DNA of 7,522 nucleotides from Thermoflexus sp. (GTDB lineage: Bacteria > Chloroflexota > Anaerolineae > B4-G1 > DUEL01), in assembly GCA_028276215.1 (NCBI GenBank), contig JAPYWT010000108.1, forward strand, positions 1 to 7,522, given 5' to 3'. Every line of letters begins with the position of its first letter. Position 1 is the stretch's first letter. The notes under the pieces were generated by a model. It was not told where the DNA came from, ran no database searches, and saw only the letters and a program-made list of their open reading frames with translations. The translations under genes and the position numbers were made by a program. Shown piece by piece: positions 5,824 to 7,522 of this stretch.

Positions 5824-6257
5824 TCCACGATGAGGGTGTATCCGGTACACCGGCACAGGTTGCCCGAGATGGCCTCCCGAATTTCCTCCTCGGTGGGGTT
5901 GGGGTTTCGGTCCAGCAGCGCCTTCGCTGACACGACAATCCCTGGAATGCAGAAGCCGCACTGGACCCCACCGCTATCCGCCAGCGCCTCCTGGATGGGA
6001 TGGGGACGGTCCACCGTCCCCAGTCCGGCGGCGGTGGTGATTTCGGCCCCGTCGGCCTGCCAGGCCAGCACCAGGCAACTGTTGACAGCCCGGCCGTTCA
6101 GCAGGACGGCGCAGGCGCCGCAGTCTCCCTTCTCGCAGCCATTCTTGACGTCCGTATACCCCAGGTCCCGCAGGGCGTGGAGCAACGTGACGTTTGGCTT
6201 CAGCGCGACCTGATGGGTCCGGCCGTTGATGGTCAGGGTGATCAGTTTGGGTTGCAT
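5787..6257 (-). CDS. Molybdenum hydroxylase 2Fe-2S subunit
   Basis: This 156-residue electron-transfer subunit carries two [2Fe-2S] clusters that link the Mo centre to FAD. The N-terminal plant-ferredoxin-type domain has C41, C46, C49 and C61 (NGCEKGDCGACAV). The helical C-terminal domain has C100, C103, C135 and C137 (QCGFCIPG and GNLCRCTGY). All eight ligands are present and the length is normal. GAGGAGG lies four bases before ATG 6257. After CRCTGYTLIVE the C-terminus GIRRIIESKNQ is written by the GATTC/AATC repeat array, including the TAG stop, so the repeat probably arose in or spread into the gene end. It is separated from the Mo-subunit gene by the four-helix-bundle gene but belongs to the same transcription direction and enzyme. 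Confidence 0.93.
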   Translation of the reverse strand: MQPKLITLTINGRTHQVALKPNVTLLHALRDLGYTDVKNGCEKGDCGACAVLLNGRAVNSCLVLAWQADGAEITTAAGLGTVDRPHPIQEALADSGGVQCGFCIPGIVVSAKALLDRNPNPTEEEIREAISGNLCRCTGYTLIVEGIRRIIESKNQ

Positions 6258-6268
6258 GTTGCCTCCTC

Positions 6269-6324
6269 GGAGTAGGGGGTGTGGATTAGGGAGTATGGAG
6301 TATGGAGTAGGGAGTAGGGATTAG
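6269..6324. repeat. 7-bp tandem array (GGAGTAG/GGAGTAT), eight units
   Basis: Eight contiguous heptamers run in perfect phase: GGAGTAG, GGGGTGT, GGATTAG, GGAGTAT, GGAGTAT, GGAGTAG, GGAGTAG, GGATTAG. The array lies between the ribosome-binding site of the 2Fe-2S gene and the body of the small four-helix-bundle remnant. It encodes the last residues of that remnant in the minus orientation. The same heptamer in the opposite orientation lies on the remnant's other side. Confidence 0.9.
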
Positions 6325-6465
6325 GGGGGCAGCGCGACGGCGCTCAGTGCTGGCAATCAGGCCGTTCAGAATCTTGCCGGCGGTCTCGGCCTGTGCCAGC
6401 AGTTCCTTTTGGGCGTGGGCCTCTTGCCATGCATCCAGTTGCTGGAAACCGTCAATCTTCTCCAT
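6286..6465 (-). pseudogene. Internally deleted four-helix-bundle gene remnant (59 codons)
   Basis: The frame from ATG 6465 to TAA 6286-6288 gives 59 residues. The first 18, MEKIDGFQQLDAWQEAHA, match the usual N-terminus of short four-helix-bundle (S23-type) proteins (F..L.AWQ.AH). Residues 20-44, containing KELLAQAETAGKILNGLIA and STERRR, match their C-terminal helix (LLAQAEEVGRLLNGLI). The middle, including the conserved ANIAEG region, is missing; comparison with usual lengths suggests about 70 residues lost in frame at the A18/Q19 junction. Residues 47-59 (PLIPTPYSILHTP) and the stop are translation of the 7-bp repeat array, and the start ATG sits inside a GGAGTATGGAG repeat unit. There is no good ribosome-binding site. 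It may be a translated micro-protein but is more likely a decayed relative of the intact gene at 5293-5721. Family resemblance is from memory. Confidence 0.68.
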
Positions 6466-6498
6466 ACTCCCTACTTCTTACTCCCTACTCCATAATCC
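6464..6498. repeat. 7-bp array in inverted orientation (CTACTCC)
   Basis: Five heptamers (ATACTCC, CTACTTC, TTACTCC, CTACTCC, ATAATCC) are the reverse complement of the GGAGTAG units at 6269-6324. Together the two arrays flank the four-helix-bundle remnant as inverted repeats. This array also encodes the end of the FAD subunit: residues GLWSRE and its TAA stop lie in it. Confidence 0.88.
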
Positions 6499-7341
6499 CT
6501 CCAGCGCTCTTCGCACCAGCACCTCCGTGACGTGTCGGCGGTAGGCCGCAGAGCCGCGGATGTCGTCAATGGTGCGGGTGGCCTCCGCGGCCAGACGGGC
6601 GGCCTGAGCGATGGTCTCGGGGGTGAGGGGGTGTCCCTCCAGCGCGCGCTCCGCCTCGTAGGCCCGGATGGGGGTCGGGGCGACGGCGCCCAGGGCAATG
6701 CGCGCCGTCTGGCAGAAACCGCTGTCCCCCAGGTCCACCCGTACCGCACCGTTCACCACCGCGATGGCGTCGGCCTTCCGCAGCGCGACCTTGAAGAAAC
6801 GGGCGCGGGCGGTGGCAGGGGGCAGGGGGACGCGGATGGCGGTGATCAACTCGTGGGGCTGGCGAACGGTCCGCCGCACGCCCAGGAAGAAGTCCTTCAG
6901 GGGGACGCGGCGGGTGCCCTCCCGGCTGGCCAGTTCCACCTCCGCGTCCAGCACCAGGAGCGGCGGGGCCATATCGGCCGCGGGGGACGCGTTGGCCAGG
7001 TTCCCGGCGACGGTGGCCCGGTTGCGGACCAGGGGACTGGCCAGGGACCGGGCCGCCTCCCGGAGCACCGGGGCATACCGGGCGACCAGCGGGTCCTCCA
7101 GAACCTCGGCGACCGTCACCCCGCCGCCGATGACCAGCATCCCGTCCTCCTGGCGGATGCCGCTCAGTTCGGGCAACCCCGCGACGTTGACCAGACACGC
7201 AGGCCGGTAGCGCCCGCCCCGCAGGTCCGGGATGACGTTGGTCCCACCCGCGATGGGCATCCCGTCCGGCGCCCGCCCGGCCAGCATCTCCAGCGCCTCC
7301 GGAAGCGTCCGGGGCATCAGCAGTTCAAATTCCGGCAACAT
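6478..7341 (-). CDS. Molybdenum hydroxylase FAD-binding subunit
   Basis: This 287-residue subunit holds FAD and passes electrons from the 2Fe-2S clusters to the final acceptor. Motifs of the FAD-binding PCMH-type domain are PIAGGTNVIPDL (29-40) and RNRATVAGNLANASPAADMAPP (107-128), with IGGGVTV at 71-77. The C-terminal CO-dehydrogenase-flavoprotein-like domain runs from about 180 (FFKVALRKADAIAVVN). No extra 4Fe-4S cysteine cluster, as in 4-hydroxybenzoyl-CoA reductase, is seen. ATG 7341 is chosen over an upstream ATG at 7401 because AAAGGAGGTG lies three bases before it and the family N-terminus starts there (PEFELLMPRTLPEAL). The last six residues and the stop codon are formed by the 7-bp repeat array, and the gene overlaps that array. 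Length is normal for the family. Confidence 0.93.
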   Translation of the reverse strand: MLPEFELLMPRTLPEALEMLAGRAPDGMPIAGGTNVIPDLRGGRYRPACLVNVAGLPELSGIRQEDGMLVIGGGVTVAEVLEDPLVARYAPVLREAARSLASPLVRNRATVAGNLANASPAADMAPPLLVLDAEVELASREGTRRVPLKDFFLGVRRTVRQPHELITAIRVPLPPATARARFFKVALRKADAIAVVNGAVRVDLGDSGFCQTARIALGAVAPTPIRAYEAERALEGHPLTPETIAQAARLAAEATRTIDDIRGSAAYRRHVTEVLVRRALEGLWSRE

Positions 7342-7344
7342 CGG

Positions 7345-7354
7345 CACCTCCTTT
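7345..7354 (-). promoter_or_regulatory. Shine-Dalgarno fixing the FAD-subunit start
   Basis: AAAGGAGGTG on the minus strand ends three bases before ATG 7341. It is a near-perfect anti-SD match and decides against the ATG at 7401. Confidence 0.85.
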
Positions 7355-7377
7355 GAGGTTGGGGACGCAGATTTTTT

Positions 7378-7451
7378 CCTCACACCAAGACACAAAGACA
7401 CAAAGGCACGGGGATTTTTATATCTCTGTGTCTTTGTGTCTTTGTGTGAGG
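7378..7451. repeat. Inverted repeat, 25-bp stem of AAGACACA units
   Basis: The left arm (7378-7402) and right arm (7427-7451) are complementary over 25 bases with a single mismatch at 7386. Each arm contains tandem 8-bp AAGACACA units (or the complement); the loop is 24 bases. The right arm is part of the coding sequence of the partial 2Fe-2S gene and the loop holds its stop codon. For minus-strand transcription the stem is followed by an A-tract, not a T-tract, so it is not a normal intrinsic terminator. Confidence 0.9.
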
Positions 7452-7522
7452 CCCATGACCGCCCGCACGATCGCCGCGTAGCCCGTGCAGCGGCAGAGAT
7501 TCCCCTTCAGGTAGTCCCGCAC
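7418..7522 (-). CDS. Second 2Fe-2S subunit, C-terminal end (partial)
   Basis: The 34 codons before TAA 7420-7418 read VRDYLKGNLCRCTGYAAIVRAVMGL, then TQRHKDTEI. GNLCRCTGY is the diagnostic C-x-C end motif of molybdenum-hydroxylase 2Fe-2S subunits, holding the last two ligands of the helical-domain cluster. The rest of the gene lies beyond the window edge. It is a different gene from the complete 2Fe-2S subunit at 5787-6257, so two such subunits flank the FAD gene; this one may belong to a second, upstream enzyme. Its final residues TQRHKDTEI are encoded by the AAGACACA inverted repeat. Confidence 0.85.
   Translation of the reverse strand: MRDYLKGNLCRCTGYAAIVRAVMGLTQRHKDTEI

Noticed and set aside
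5722..5961. Longer start for the four-helix-bundle gene, extending through the repeats
   Set aside because: The extension translates repeat DNA (LLILLILLILL) and the antisense of the 2Fe-2S gene; AGGAGG and the family N-terminus support ATG 5721.
7342..7401. FAD-subunit start at 7401
   Set aside because: The extra 20 residues fall in the hairpin region and lack family similarity, while a near-perfect Shine-Dalgarno precedes ATG 7341.
7411..7426. Promoter in the AT-rich patch before the FAD gene
   Set aside because: TATAAA appears on the minus strand but there is no convincing -35 element at normal spacing, and it lies in the hairpin loop.

Overview
The window is a GC-rich bacterial chromosome fragment, most like an uncultured Chloroflexota (Anaerolineae/Thermoflexia-type) genome. 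This placement is inference. It rests on the GC-rich coding sequence with strong GGAGG ribosome-binding sites, the ligand-poor MBL-fold protein followed by an 88-residue companion, the four-helix-bundle (23S rRNA intervening-sequence type) gene, and the simple-sequence arrays packed into the gaps. No rRNA, tRNA, transposase or CRISPR array was seen.

Plus strand, 1-2933. The tail of a sensor histidine kinase is followed by three 15-bp repeats. Next comes an alanyl-tRNA editing protein (AlaX with a C-terminal DHHA1 domain) broken by a frame change near base 915. Then follow a type II toxin-antitoxin pair (small antitoxin, RelE-like toxin) with a 4-base ATGA overlap, an MBL-fold protein that has lost most metal ligands, and an 88-residue conserved hypothetical protein, also joined by ATGA. 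Short spacings (17, -4, 19, -4 bases) suggest one transcription unit from the editing gene onward.

Bases 2934-2970 lie between two convergent stop codons and are almost entirely a perfect 16-bp-stem palindrome, a probable two-way terminator or a dispersed palindromic repeat.

Minus strand, 7522-2971. This is a molybdenum hydroxylase (xanthine dehydrogenase family) operon. In transcription order it holds the end of a 2Fe-2S subunit (cut by the window edge), an FAD subunit, a tiny four-helix-bundle remnant, a complete 2Fe-2S subunit, an intact four-helix-bundle gene and the Mo-cofactor catalytic subunit. FAD, 2Fe-2S and Mo subunits together make a complete enzyme: substrate is hydroxylated at Mo and electrons pass through two 2Fe-2S clusters to FAD. 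The substrate cannot be read from the sequence, but the active-site motifs are of the xanthine dehydrogenase type rather than the CO dehydrogenase type.

The most unusual signal is in the gaps. Each gap between operon genes holds its own private short repeat (8/9-bp AATC units, 7-bp GGAGTAG units, 8-bp AAGACACA units). Several upstream genes end inside these arrays, so that their last residues and stop codons are repeat-encoded. Both gaps between the three enzyme subunits contain a four-helix-bundle gene flanked by repeats: one intact, the other reduced to its two ends by an internal deletion. This looks like repeated insertion and decay of a small repeat-bounded cassette inside an operon.
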